A DNA stretch of 36,336 bases from Planctomycetaceae bacterium (lineage in GTDB: Bacteria; Planctomycetota; Planctomycetia; Pirellulales; Pirellulaceae), in the NCBI GenBank assembly GCA_024642205.1, contig JAHEBQ010000158.1:1-36336 (forward strand), written 5' to 3'. Below the pieces are notes generated by a model that searched no databases, was not told where the DNA came from, and saw only the letters and a program-made list of their open reading frames with translations. A program made the position numbers and the translations under genes. Numbering within the stretch: the stretch's first letter is position 1; the number at the start of each line of letters is the position of its first letter. Of this stretch, positions 7,014-16,199 are shown one piece after another.

Positions 7014-8350
7014 ATGCAAAACTGGGTCAAAAGGCTAGCAGTAATCTTGACACTGACCATTCAACTGGCGATCGTTGCCTGGTCTCAAGACGCTGATTCG
7101 GACGGGCCAGCTGATTCGCCGAACGAAATTGAATCCCTCCGTTCCGAGCTTGAAGAGCTGAGACAACAAATGCAGAAGAGGATGGTGGGAGCGGATGAGT
7201 TGCTTCCCCCACCCGTGGATCCAGGACGCTTTAATCGTGACAGCGTGGTTGAGGCCGGTGACTTTCGCGGCGCGATTCGATTACCGGGAACCGACGTTTC
7301 CCTGCGAATTGACGGTTATACTCGATTCGATGGAATCTATGACACAGGATTTGTAGGTTCTGGTGTACGGCTTTCCCCGGAACCATTGTTCTCGATGAAA
7401 CCACGCTGGCGCGGCGCCGTGGGAAAACAACTTTCACGGGCGGACAATCGCGATTGTCTTTTGACGCCCAAGCAAAAACAGAGTTGGGTTTGTTGCGCGG
7501 CTACGTTGAGTTGGATTTCCTGCAAAACGATATCGATCCTCGGCTTCGCCATGTTTATGGTGAATGGAAATCCGGCGATGTTGACGTTGTTGGGGGGCAG
7601 ACCTGGTCGACGTTCATGGACCCCGGATCTCTTCCTCAATTGGTTCCAATCACAGCTCCGGCCGGCGCGATTTTTCGTCGGCCCCCACTGATTCGATTGT
7701 CGCGCCAGTTCAGGGAGGGACTGGTAGGTGCGATTGCGTTTGAGGATCCGGCATCGTTTGACTTTACACTCGTCGACCCGGTCAACGACCAGTTTTTACA
7801 GCGGTGGCCGGATTTCGTCGCGAGAATGCGGTGGATCAACCAGGACCGAGGCACATTTCAAGTGGCAACGCTGGTACGTGGGATTGGTTTCGAAGATGCC
7901 GCCTTTCAAGAGACGCTCAAAACGGGTTGGGGGATTTCTGCGACCGGTCGAATCAACCTCAACGAAGGCAACGACAGCCGCATGGGAGTCGTTGGTGGGC
8001 GAGGTGTCGGCAGCTATCTGGGTGGCCTGGCGGGAAGTCTCTCGGCTGCCGGGCCAGATGTTGCAGGGTTCCGAACCTTGGGCGCGATCGGAGCTTATGC
8101 GGCCTACCAACGTCGTTTGACAGAGCGGGTGCAAACAAACTTATTCTATGGATATTCGAATGTCGAATCGACACCGCTGATGCCTGTTACCTCCGCCGAT
8201 ACGATCCACAATGGCGGCATCAATCTGATCTGGTCGCCGCGTCCGGGTTTTGGAATCGGGCTGGAATATGATTACGGTTTGCGAGAGGTCGCCAACGGGA
8301 TCATGGGTGACAATCATCGCATCCAGTTTGCATTTCAGTTTGGACCCTGA
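7014..8350 (+). pseudogene. DcaP-like porin gene interrupted by a frameshift
   Basis: The first part, from ATG 7014, has a signal peptide (LAVILTLTIQLAIVAWSQ), a coiled coil (IESLRSELEELRQQMQKR) and IDGYTRFDGIYDTGFVG, parallel to the divergent DcaP-like protein. The rest of the barrel is in the -1 frame and runs to TGA at 8348-8350: FTGGQSRLSFDAQAKTELG, LRHVYGEW, VVGGQTWSTF and the ending FQFGP. In the second frame homology already begins at GTIVLD, matching TIPVG of the paralogue. The lesion therefore lies at the CCCC run 7375-7378, and one missing C would restore RLSPGTIVLD. It may be a genuine mutation or a sequencing error; otherwise the gene is full length and well preserved. Confidence 0.8.
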
Positions 8351-8806
8351 TTTGTCAGGACCAATTTTGTTGGTGCCGTGCCGCTTAACTTTCACCCAAC
8401 GCAAAATGGCGGGTGCTTCGGTAGAACAGCGCGCTACCGTGTCATGCTTCACTTCGGATCAAATTGGCGATTTCAAGTGGCGTAAAGGTGCGTCAGCTTT
8501 GTCGAATCGGTAAAGGCCGGAGGCTAAGCGGGAATTGGCGGTTTTCGCGATTTGTCCTCCACGAATCATCTCGCTATCAATTCTTCCGCGGGGAAAAAAA
8601 CGGGGTAGAAAAGTCGCGCGTATGTCTAAGAGATAACGGAAAATCGATGGGTCTTGATTGATCGACGACTGATTGGATATCCGAGCTTGAGGCAAGCGAG
8701 GTAAAGCGAAGAGTTTCGCAAACCGATGACCTTGACAATTGAATCCTCCGCAAGATGAACGCGACACGTTTGACTGGAAGAATCGGCTAGGGGAGAAAAG
8801 AAACGA
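8351..8806. other. Gene-free stretch
   Basis: No gene, RNA or clear repeat was recognised between the end of the broken porin gene and the decayed outer-membrane gene. A 5-bp stem, ACCAA-TTTTG-TTGGT near 8362-8376, could be a minor terminator for the porin gene but lacks a T-run. ORFs on both strands have no signal, domain or ribosome site. Confidence 0.4.
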
Positions 8807-9566
8807 TTGGTTGGATTGGTTTCAATCGGAATTTTGATCGTAACTTCGGTCGCCGCGGTCCAAAATCCGCAAGGTGCGAATGAGTTTGACTCTTCAAGTG
8901 GCATTTCCGCAAAACCGGTATCGAACAGAAGTTCTTATGCCGAATGGCTTACCGCTAACGAATCAGGTAAATCCGTATTCTGCGGTGACTTCTGATCCCT
9001 GGCAAGCTGCGGAATCCAACACTTCACCATCCGATGCGGGTAGGCCCGGCAGTGCCTGTCGCAAAAGCGGCGGTGTGGGGGCCGTAGAGGCAGTGAATCC
9101 TGAAGTACCTTTGTCTCAGATTCAGTTTCAAAATGTGTTTGTTCCCGAATCTTAAGGGTTCTCGGGATATTCCAACCAGTTCATTGTTCAACCCGTGTTT
9201 TCGGTAAACCGGAAACCAGGGTCTTGTTTTGAGTACCCCGTGGATTGCCCCACACTTCCGATTCTGGAAACCAATCCTGACTCGGATGGTCCGGTTGGTC
9301 ATCTTGGGGGCATTGGGGATCTGACCCTAGTCAAAAGCCTAATGACCAAATTCGTTGACAACGATGTACGGTTTCGTCTGCGCGTCCTGCATCAAATACA
9401 TGTGCATTTCCGGTTACCCAATGGCGCCTGGCGTGTCGGTCCAATACGAAGGCGGAAGAGTGTCGGCCAGTTCGGCGTCAGCCGTTGACAATCCACTACG
9501 CCCGCCGGAGACTTCGATCCTGCCAAACGACAATTAATCGTCGGTGGCATCGAAATGCAGTTTTGA
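8807..9566 (+). pseudogene. Decayed outer-membrane beta-barrel protein gene (MetA-like transporter type)
   Basis: Pieces of one protein occur in changing frames. Near 8807 (TTG start) there is a signal-peptide-like LVGLVSIGILIVTSVAAVQ followed by QGANEFDSS. In another frame come DPWQAAE, then NPEVPLSQIQFQNVFVPES, a TAA at 9153-9155, and without a frame change GFSGYSNQFIVQPVF, PTLPILETNPDSDGP and LGGIGDLTLV. The motif P-T-L-P-I...G-x-G-D-L-T-L resembles planctomycete outer-membrane proteins of the phenol-degradation MetA-like group. The middle is shortened. A plausible barrel end, QLIVGGIEMQF, precedes TGA at 9564-9566, after a further in-frame stop at 9486-9488. At least one frameshift, two stops and a deletion make it non-functional. 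The family call is tentative. Confidence 0.55.
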
Positions 9567-9717
9567 AGCGTGACGAAAAGAATGATGCCACCGTTTGAGC
9601 TCTTGATCGAACAGCCGGTCGGTCGCCGGCATATCCAAAACGGCAAACAGCGTGAATTTACCAGATGTGCCGTCAAAAGAACCGCTGTCCATTTGCCCGA
9701 TCTCTTAACGCAATTCC

Positions 9718-12700
9718 CTATTTGCTTTCGACCCATTTGATGTAGTCGGCCCACGAGTTGATTTCCTGTTGCGTGCAGCGAAAACTTTCTGGACTAACCA
9801 CCTGCGTCTGATTGAAGCGTTGTTCCAAGATTGCCGGAGCTACGGTTTTGAGACCTGTTCGTTCGTCGATTTCAAAACCAGAAAGCACGTTCGCGTGAGC
9901 AAGGATCGTCTCGGTTGGACGTTCATCGATTTCGATTTTCCAGATTCGTGCGGAGCCATCTTCCGAAGACGTCAGGACCCGCGTTCCCTGCGGGTCAAAA
10001 TATGTCCGAATCACCGGACCAAAATGATACAGGGGTGGAGAAAGCAGTGTCCCCGACTCGGCATCAATCAAGAATGCCGCACCTGAGCCATAAAGTTGTG
10101 AAATATTGGTTTGCTTCAAAAGTCCACAGGCAGCCACCAATTTCCAGGATGGATCAAATTGGCAATGCATCAATCCGTACTTGGCGTTTTCAAATTCCCA
10201 AACGGATTGTTCATTTACCCACAGATCAAGTTGACCGGAATAATTGGCCGTCAACAAAGTTTGATTGTCAGAACCCCATTTCACCGCCCAAGCGTGGTCG
10301 GTGAATTTGAGCTGACGGACTAATTCGTTCGGGGCGCTTGTTTGCCAAATCTTCACCCGCCCATCCGAACCGCACGTAGCCAGTAAAGTGCCGTCCAGCG
10401 AAAAATCGCACTTGGATGTCGTCTGTTCATGCGATAACGAGTCGACGATTGAAGCTCCATTCATCGCCATCCAAATTGACGCCGACTTATCCAGACTCGT
10501 CGCGGCTGCCAAATTCCCGTCGTCACTGATCGCCAGATGACCAATCGTGGCTGAGTGAATTTTTCGTCGATAAACTGGTGTGTTTTGACCTGCTTTCCAA
10601 CCTGCCAGTTCGCCATTATGCGACGCGGTGATCAGGAAGTCTTCTTCCCCCTGTTTCGGACTGAAACGAATTTTGACGACCGAGGCGTTGTGGGGCAACG
10701 GCTTTCCCACCGGTGTCCCGGTGGCTGCATCCCAAAATTGGGCCGTTGAGTCCCCACTGCTGGTTGCCACCAGGTTTCCTGTTTTGTTGAAAGAGCAATC
10801 AGTAATCGTGGCCTCGTGTTTCAACTCCTGGCCGAACATCTGACCCAGCGTTGCACTCGAGATCTTGGCTACGCCATCCTTACTGCACGACACGACTTTT
10901 GTACCGTCCGGACTGAACCGGGCAACATTCAGGGCGGCGTCGTGCGTAATCAATGGAAAGTCCGGGGCCAGCCCCGCCAAGTCCCAAATCCGGGCGACTC
11001 CGCCGTTTCCTCCAATCAAAAACCGACGCCCATCCGGATGAAACCTGATCGACGCTTCGGTACCACCATAGGCCAGACCGGGTCCAACCATTTCGAGGTT
11101 GTTCAACCAGTACAACGACGCCGTTCCATCATTGTGAGAGATTGCGAGAAACCTTTTGTTGGAATCGACCTCGGTATCAATGATCGCCTTGGTTCGGCGG
11201 AAGAGTTGTTTCTGTCGCTGCTCCAAATCCCAAACGGTGATTTCACCGTTATATTGAATAGTCACCAGACTCGCTGAGTTTGAGGATACGTAAACACTAC
11301 TGAGTCGGTCATTGTGTTGTAACGGATCACCCAGTCGTTTCCCGTCGTCTACGTTCCAGATTTCGACAACTCCGTTTCGGGACGCCGTGTAGATCCGGTT
11401 GTTTTTGGGATCGAAATCCACTGACGTGACCTTTCCATCCGCCTTCATCAATGGCAGTTTTTGAGTTTGCGTTTCGATATCCCAAGTCCGAATCTCCGAC
11501 GAACCATCGATCGCCGCCGGCAATGAAGTCAGCAGATAATTCGGATCTTCGACGAACCGCAGCCATTCAAACTCTTGTTCTGGATGTTCCAGTTGCCCAA
11601 CGAATTGTCCGTTTTCCGGGTTCCAGATCTTGGCAACGCCGTCGTCCGAGGCCGACACAACGTGTCGGCCATCCGGGCTGAACAGGACGTGGCGCACCTG
11701 GGAATCGTGTTGAAATTCTGCAATTTTCCTTCCTGAAGTCGTCTCCCACAGGAATCCGCGATTGTCGGCAGTCGCGACTGCAATCCTGTTTCCTGTTGAA
11801 TCAAACGTAGCAGCCAAAATCAGGCCTCCATGTTCCAGGACCGGGCTCGTGGTTTCCCCCGACTCAAAGTCGAAAACGATGACTTGCCCCGATCTAGTTG
11901 CCAACAAACCATGCCTTCCGTCACCGGACACGTCCACAACACGAATCGCACTTTCGGCAGCTTTCAAAACACATAGCTTCGGGTGTTGATTGACCAGCAT
12001 GCCGGCCCGGATCCGATGCGAACGATCGTTTTCACGTTCGGATTCGATTGCACCGGCAAACCACTGGAACGCGGAGGCGTAGTTCTGCTCTTCCATTTCA
12101 CGAAGCCCGCCAAGCACGTGGAGCTGGGTAAGTCGCGCAGTGCTTTCTTCCAGGTTCTCGATTGCCGTATCTTTGTTTTTGGTGGCAATCGCGACCAGAT
12201 TGCCCGACTGAATTGCCCACATAATCGACATGCCAGTAATCACAACCAGCAATCCAGTAATCGCGGCAGACAAAGCCGCGATTCCAGGATTCCGTCGGCA
12301 CCAGCGGGTGAACTTTTCATAAGCGCTGACGGGCCGTGCGTAAATCGGGCGGTTCGACAACCAACGACGGAGGTCGTCTGCAAAAGCACGCGCAGAGACA
12401 TATCGCTTTGTGGGATCCTTCGCCATGGCTTTGAGTGTGATCGTTTCAAGATCGTACGGAATCTTCTCGTTGATTTTCCGCGGTGGCTTAGGGTCGTCAT
12501 GCATCAGGTGGTGCAGCATCATCCTTTGGCTTCCACGAAACGGAAGTTCGCCACATATCATTCGGTAAAGAACGACGCCCAAGCTGTACAGGTCGCTTTG
12601 GCACGTAGTTTTTGATTGTTGGCCAGTCGCCTGTTCGGGTGACATGTAAGCTGGTGTGCCAAGAATATCACCGTCCAGCGTCATTGTGATTTCGCTATCC

Positions 12701-13566
12701 AAATTCCTGGCCAAACCAAAGTCCGTAACATGAGGTTTATTATTCATGTCAAGCAGGATGTTGCTGGGTTTGAGGTCACGATGAATGATTCCGTTTTCGT
12801 GGGCAAAATGAACTGCCTCCGAAATTTCGATCATCAGTTTGACCGACTCCTTGAAGGTGAGTGACTGGCCGGTCATCAGATCCCGCAGTGTCACGCCTTC
12901 GATGTAGTCGCTGACGATAAACGGCATGCCGTTTTCCGAGCCGATTTCATAGACTTGAACGATGTTGGAATGCCGCAGCTTGGCAGCGTTTCGCGCTTCG
13001 CGAATGAATCGCTCTTTGGCGTTGGCCGTTAGAAAGCTGTCAACCCTGGGAATCTTTAATGCGACTGTTCGGTTAAGCTCAGTGTCACGCGCGCGGTAAG
13101 CGGTACCAAAACCGCCCTGTCCCAGAAATCTTTGGACTACAAACTTGCCCAGCTGTCTTGGCAAATCAATTCGCGCGCAGGTTTTGGTGATCTCGTCTTT
13201 GACAGTGACCGCACTACCACAAACACCACACGTGATCTCGGAATGAAAAGCGGTAACTAGATTGAGTTTGTTTCCGCAATGCGGGCATTCAATTCGCGTG
13301 ACCATCTGCGGATCAATTCGCAGTTTCCCCGAACCGTGAAACCCGGTGGTGTGTTCGTTGCCCGTAATGTCACCATCATGATCCGTCCGGACTGCAAAGA
13401 AAACGTTCTCGACGAACCTCAGTCGCTCGTCAAGTTCGTCCTTGATATCCCGGTTTTCACTGAGGAAACGGGCGCGTGTTGCATCGGGTTCGGATCCGAG
13501 CTTGAGCTCTTCCAGGAACTCTTCGACCAATTCGTCGATTTTTCTGAACTCATCGTCGCTGGACAC
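9718..13566 (-). CDS. Large Ser/Thr protein kinase with zinc ribbon, one TM segment and WD40 propeller
   Basis: A 1282-residue protein starting with GTG 13566. In order: an acidic N-terminal region; a zinc ribbon (Cys94/Cys97 in ECPHCG, Cys113/Cys116 in CGVCG); and a Hanks-type kinase domain, about 139-405. The kinase has G-loop GQGGFG (149-154), Lys171 in VALK, HRDLKPSN (His262, Asp264), DFG (282-284) and GTPAYMSPEQ. One transmembrane helix (about 429-451) follows, then roughly 800 residues of WD40-type repeats with HxxxV and SxDGxxxIW signatures. All catalytic residues are present, so it should be active. This architecture, with the propeller on the far side of the membrane, is typical of planctomycetes. 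It lies behind an ECF sigma factor and a small Cys-rich gene, which suggests that it senses or phosphorylates within that circuit. Confidence 0.92.
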   Translation of the reverse strand: MSSDDEFRKIDELVEEFLEELKLGSEPDATRARFLSENRDIKDELDERLRFVENVFFAVRTDHDGDITGNEHTTGFHGSGKLRIDPQMVTRIECPHCGNKLNLVTAFHSEITCGVCGSAVTVKDEITKTCARIDLPRQLGKFVVQRFLGQGGFGTAYRARDTELNRTVALKIPRVDSFLTANAKERFIREARNAAKLRHSNIVQVYEIGSENGMPFIVSDYIEGVTLRDLMTGQSLTFKESVKLMIEISEAVHFAHENGIIHRDLKPSNILLDMNNKPHVTDFGLARNLDSEITMTLDGDILGTPAYMSPEQATGQQSKTTCQSDLYSLGVVLYRMICGELPFRGSQRMMLHHLMHDDPKPPRKINEKIPYDLETITLKAMAKDPTKRYVSARAFADDLRRWLSNRPIYARPVSAYEKFTRWCRRNPGIAALSAAITGLLVVITGMSIMWAIQSGNLVAIATKNKDTAIENLEESTARLTQLHVLGGLREMEEQNYASAFQWFAGAIESERENDRSHRIRAGMLVNQHPKLCVLKAAESAIRVVDVSGDGRHGLLATRSGQVIVFDFESGETTSPVLEHGGLILAATFDSTGNRIAVATADNRGFLWETTSGRKIAEFQHDSQVRHVLFSPDGRHVVSASDDGVAKIWNPENGQFVGQLEHPEQEFEWLRFVEDPNYLLTSLPAAIDGSSEIRTWDIETQTQKLPLMKADGKVTSVDFDPKNNRIYTASRNGVVEIWNVDDGKRLGDPLQHNDRLSSVYVSSNSASLVTIQYNGEITVWDLEQRQKQLFRRTKAIIDTEVDSNKRFLAISHNDGTASLYWLNNLEMVGPGLAYGGTEASIRFHPDGRRFLIGGNGGVARIWDLAGLAPDFPLITHDAALNVARFSPDGTKVVSCSKDGVAKISSATLGQMFGQELKHEATITDCSFNKTGNLVATSSGDSTAQFWDAATGTPVGKPLPHNASVVKIRFSPKQGEEDFLITASHNGELAGWKAGQNTPVYRRKIHSATIGHLAISDDGNLAAATSLDKSASIWMAMNGASIVDSLSHEQTTSKCDFSLDGTLLATCGSDGRVKIWQTSAPNELVRQLKFTDHAWAVKWGSDNQTLLTANYSGQLDLWVNEQSVWEFENAKYGLMHCQFDPSWKLVAACGLLKQTNISQLYGSGAAFLIDAESGTLLSPPLYHFGPVIRTYFDPQGTRVLTSSEDGSARIWKIEIDERPTETILAHANVLSGFEIDERTGLKTVAPAILEQRFNQTQVVSPESFRCTQQEINSWADYIKWVESK

Positions 13567-13686
13567 GATTGCACCATACCGCCGATCAATTGACTGGACA
13601 GCCCCTTCTCGATCCTGTTACTTGGCAAGCTTCGCTAGAGCTCCGATTACCCGAACAAACATTTACGTGTCGGCTTCAAACTCGTC

Positions 13687-14091
13687 TTAAGCCTTATAAC
13701 ATTCCTTGTTGCCTCCAGGGCATCTCAGATCCGGTTTGGTCGGGTCCGTGCAAGCATGGCTACCGCAAGTCGAATTGGAGCAAATTGGAGGAATCGCTGT
13801 GAATGCGGCGCCATTTGACGCTGTTAGCATTTCAGCAGCACCAAAAACAGGGATTGGACGAGCTTCGAACTCAAGCGATTTTTCAACAAGGAATACTCGA
13901 ATCTCTCCAGCTTCACCCGGCATGAACTTGAAGATCCTCACGTCGTCACCGACAATATCTGTAATCCGCCAATCGGGGCCGGTGTCCCAGTCGAGATTCC
14001 ACTTTCCAACACTTTCTTCACTTCGGTCATAGAACAACGCGAATGTCGTTTCGTGGAATGGCCCGACCATTGAATGAAATATTAGAGACAT
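13687..14091 (-). CDS. Small Cys-rich protein of unknown function between sigma factor and kinase
   Basis: A 134-residue protein of no recognised family. ATG 14091 was chosen because AAGGAAG precedes it by about 6 bases; it is 17 bases after the sigma-factor stop. Residues 1-85 look like beta-rich sequence (HETTFALFYDR, GPDWRITDIVGDDVRIFKF, EIRVFLVEKSLEFEARPI). The last 30 residues hold five Cys (104, 109, 114, 124, 131) in CSNSTCGSHAC and CPGGNKEC, with no signal peptide, so a metal-binding or redox-active tail is possible. Its position in the probable sigma-kinase operon suggests a role in that signalling unit, perhaps as a partner or regulator. That is inference. Confidence 0.65.
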   Translation of the reverse strand: MSLIFHSMVGPFHETTFALFYDRSEESVGKWNLDWDTGPDWRITDIVGDDVRIFKFMPGEAGEIRVFLVEKSLEFEARPIPVFGAAEMLTASNGAAFTAIPPICSNSTCGSHACTDPTKPDLRCPGGNKECYKA

Positions 14092-14108
14092 CTCAACTTC
14101 CTTTCGAA

Positions 14109-14696
14109 TCAAAAATTACTGTCAGTCAATAATTGCCTCAGCATCGAGATTGCCTTGGATAGTCGATATCGGGTCGTTTCGTACGTCCAGTTCAACTGTC
14201 GTGTTACGTCCTTCACCGAATTCCCGTTGATGAAACACTTTTGAATCAGGATCCGACTTTCCTCTGGCAGTTGTTCGATCGCCTGGCTAATTCGCGTCGC
14301 ATTCTCCCGGGCAATCAAATTTCTGCTCGGCGTTTCAGCCGGTCCGTCAACCTCATTTCGGTCTAACGTCGTCAATGGCCGACTATGCTTTCGCTTGGCA
14401 GCCTGTTGTTGCTCCAGGACGTTGTACATAACATTTCGAGCGGTCGTTCGAGCCCATTTGCGAAAAATCACCCAAACCAAATCGTCCTTTCCACGAATTT
14501 CAAACTGATCCAGACGGATCCAGATTTTCATCCACGCTTCTTGAAACAAATCATTGCGACTGAGCTGTCCGTTCCCTTGCATTTGGAAATCGAAACAAAC
14601 CGCCCGCACATCTTGCTCGACAAGACGGACCACCGATTCAATCGCACCGCGATCGCCAGCCTGAGCGGCTTTCAGAAGTGCGGAAAATTGTTGCAT
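14109..14696 (-). CDS. ECF-type RNA polymerase sigma factor
   Basis: A 195-residue sigma-70 family protein. ATG 14696 follows an AGAGGA site; the open frame extends 57 codons upstream, but that part has no sigma homology. Sigma2 covers LLKAAQAGDRGAIESVV, LSRNDLFQEAWMKIW and VIFRKWARTTARNVM. A charged linker follows (QQQAAKRKHSR). Sigma4 covers ISQAIEQLPEESRILIQKCF and a helix-turn-helix at NSVKDVTRQLNWTYETTRYRL. No anti-sigma factor is adjacent. Instead a Ser/Thr kinase gene lies downstream, an arrangement known from planctomycete ECF groups thought to be controlled by kinases. Spacing of 17 bases to the next gene indicates an operon. Confidence 0.88.
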   Translation of the reverse strand: MQQFSALLKAAQAGDRGAIESVVRLVEQDVRAVCFDFQMQGNGQLSRNDLFQEAWMKIWIRLDQFEIRGKDDLVWVIFRKWARTTARNVMYNVLEQQQAAKRKHSRPLTTLDRNEVDGPAETPSRNLIARENATRISQAIEQLPEESRILIQKCFINGNSVKDVTRQLNWTYETTRYRLSKAISMLRQLLTDSNF

Positions 14697-14894
14697 CCTT
14701 TTCCTCTCCACCTGAAACAGATTTAATTGTGGCCGTCGGGGAAGAAAAATGGAAGAATTATCAGAAATCTTTTTGTCGCATTTCGAGGCTGACTGGATGA
14801 CAAGGAATCCCTGGATGATGGCGCAAATCTTGTGTGTACTCACCGTGATCAGACCTGAACGGCCCAAAAAACCTCAACTTCATGACGAGTCCAA

Positions 14895-14934
14895 CGTTGT
14901 CAGACGGCTTTTGACGTTGTCAGACGGCTTTTGA
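14895..14934. repeat. Perfect 2 x 20-bp tandem duplication
   Basis: The unit CGTTGTCAGACGGCTTTTGA occurs twice without a gap at 14895-14914 and 14915-14934, identical in all 20 bases. Identity of the copies suggests a recent event. The unit length is not a multiple of three, so it shifts any reading frame through it. Confidence 0.9.
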
Positions 14935-14984
14935 TCGGCATTTTGTTGCTCATCCTGTTCGCCGGGGTGATGATCGATTTGAAT

Positions 14985-15034
14985 GGCGCGTATCTTGAAG
15001 CCATGTCCTCAGAACATGGCAATTTCGACGCGCC
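14985..15034. other. Long imperfect hairpin (structured element)
   Basis: Outer arms GGCGCGT (14985-14991) and ACGCGCC (15028-15034) enclose GAA/TTC and then inner arms GCCATGT (15000-15006) and ACATGGC (15014-15020) around a 7-base loop. No T-run follows, so it is not a standard terminator. It lies between the divergent sigma-factor and PRiA4-type genes. It could be a cruciform, a protein site or part of an RNA leader; function unknown. Confidence 0.45.
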
Positions 15035-15235
15035 ATGATCCGTTTGTTTTTCGAGTCCACAATTTCTTCAAATTGAAAGTTGAGCCTGCCGCGCATTCTG
15101 TCCACCTTGCTTCCGTCTCTCTTAGGCCCGCCTTGTCGCCCGCGCCTGGCTGGCATTCTGTCGCAGTTTAGAATCTCCCGGTTTTTCGGTAGAATCGGGG
15201 TTTTGGATGATGGGAATTTGGGCTAGGGACCACAG

Positions 15236-16081
15236 ATGTCAAAACCAACTTTCAGCACTCGACTCACTCTGGCCCAGCGAAAAGTCGTCGCGGAGCTGAT
15301 GCCTGCATTTGTCGACCGGCTGCTGCTTGACGCACGCAACCAGAGAGTACTTCGGCTTACCTTTGATGAGATCGTCGCCATTCAAAAGAAGGCTCTTTCA
15401 GCAATCCCAGGTGCTGAAAACGGCATGAAGCGAAACTCGCTCCGCCACATCATCGACGTGACGTCCAAAGTCATCGACGAGTCCCACGGCACAGGATCAA
15501 TTCCCAGGATCGATCGGCTCTACCAGTTCAAAATCACGTTGAACGAATCAGCTCCATCGATATGGCGTCGAATTCAAGTAAGAAACTGTACTCTCGACAA
15601 GTTGCACGAACATATCCAGACCGCCATGGGCTGGTCGAATTCGCATCTTCACCAATTCAAGATCGCCGGCGCACGACATGGCGATCCAGAACTTCTCAAC
15701 GATGGCTTCGAAGACTTCGATTGTATTGACTCGACCGTGACGAAGATCGTGGAAGTTATTCCAGAGGATGGCAAGCAAATTTCATTTGTTTACGAGTACG
15801 ACTTTGGCGATGGCTGGGAACATGAAGTGTTGTTTGAGGGATGCCTCAGAGCTGAAAAAGGCGGTCGCTATCCAATCTGTGTTGAAGGGGAACGAGCTTG
15901 TCCTCCAGAAAATGTCGGCGGAATCTGGGGCTATTCCGAGTTTCTTGATGCTATTGCCGATCCTGAACATGAGGAGCATGCAGCTTTCAGGGAATGGATC
16001 GGTCTGTTTGATCCCGAAAAGTTCGACGCTGAGGAATCATCAAAAATGATGCGGCGGGGATTGCCCGATTGGAGACGTTAA
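15236..16081 (+). CDS. PRiA4_ORF3-domain protein (plasmid pRiA4b ORF-3 family)
   Basis: A 281-residue protein. An N-terminal helical part of about 90 residues is followed by the PRiA4_ORF3 domain (PF07929) from about 95 to 265. Its marks are YQFKITLNESAPSIWRRIQV, LHEHIQTAMGWSNSHLHQF, VYEYDFGDGWEHEVLFE, ACPPENVGGIWGYSEFLDAI and the closing F-D-P-x-x-F-D. The domain is widespread in bacteria and on plasmids and mobile regions, and its function is not established. ATG 15236 has only a weak site (TAGGGA) before it. A SEC-C protein follows on the same strand; the two families often occur together or fused, so they probably work together. Confidence 0.85.
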   Translation: MSKPTFSTRLTLAQRKVVAELMPAFVDRLLLDARNQRVLRLTFDEIVAIQKKALSAIPGAENGMKRNSLRHIIDVTSKVIDESHGTGSIPRIDRLYQFKITLNESAPSIWRRIQVRNCTLDKLHEHIQTAMGWSNSHLHQFKIAGARHGDPELLNDGFEDFDCIDSTVTKIVEVIPEDGKQISFVYEYDFGDGWEHEVLFEGCLRAEKGGRYPICVEGERACPPENVGGIWGYSEFLDAIADPEHEEHAAFREWIGLFDPEKFDAEESSKMMRRGLPDWRR

Positions 16082-16199
16082 CAACTGTTGTCCGAACCCC
16101 CGATGGTTGCCGGTGTCCTACCAAGATATCGAACGATGCGGAAAGGCAGGTGTACCATGTTCGCCAACAAGAACGACAACGATCCATTTTTTCGAAACG

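Larger units (their letters stand above)
14843..15038 (+). pseudogene. Small membrane-protein-like ORF split by a 20-bp tandem duplication
   Basis: With both repeat copies present, the frame reads DESNVVRRLLTLSDGF and stops at 14932-14934. With one copy removed it reads DESNVVRRLL followed by IGILLLILFAGVMIDLNG and AYLEAMSSEHGNFDAP, then TGA at 15036-15038. That is a basic segment followed by one hydrophobic helix. A GTG at 14843 (VIRPERPKK) is a possible start, and ATGs at 14749 and later lie in the same frame; none has a convincing ribosome site. No family was recognised. It is divergent from the sigma factor, so a lost regulator of that circuit is conceivable but unproven. The ORF may also be chance. 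Confidence 0.35.

Noticed and set aside
7421..7427. GGGAAAA heptamer in the right register (G GGA AAA) for a programmed -1 frameshift in the porin gene
   Set aside because: It does sit at the 0 to -1 transition, but homology to the paralogue in the -1 frame already starts about 40 bases upstream (GTIVLD), so the ancestral shift point is the CCCC run and the heptamer is probably chance.
9614..9630. GCCGG/CCGGC stem after the kinase gene as its terminator
   Set aside because: No T-run on the minus strand and the stem is only 5 bp.
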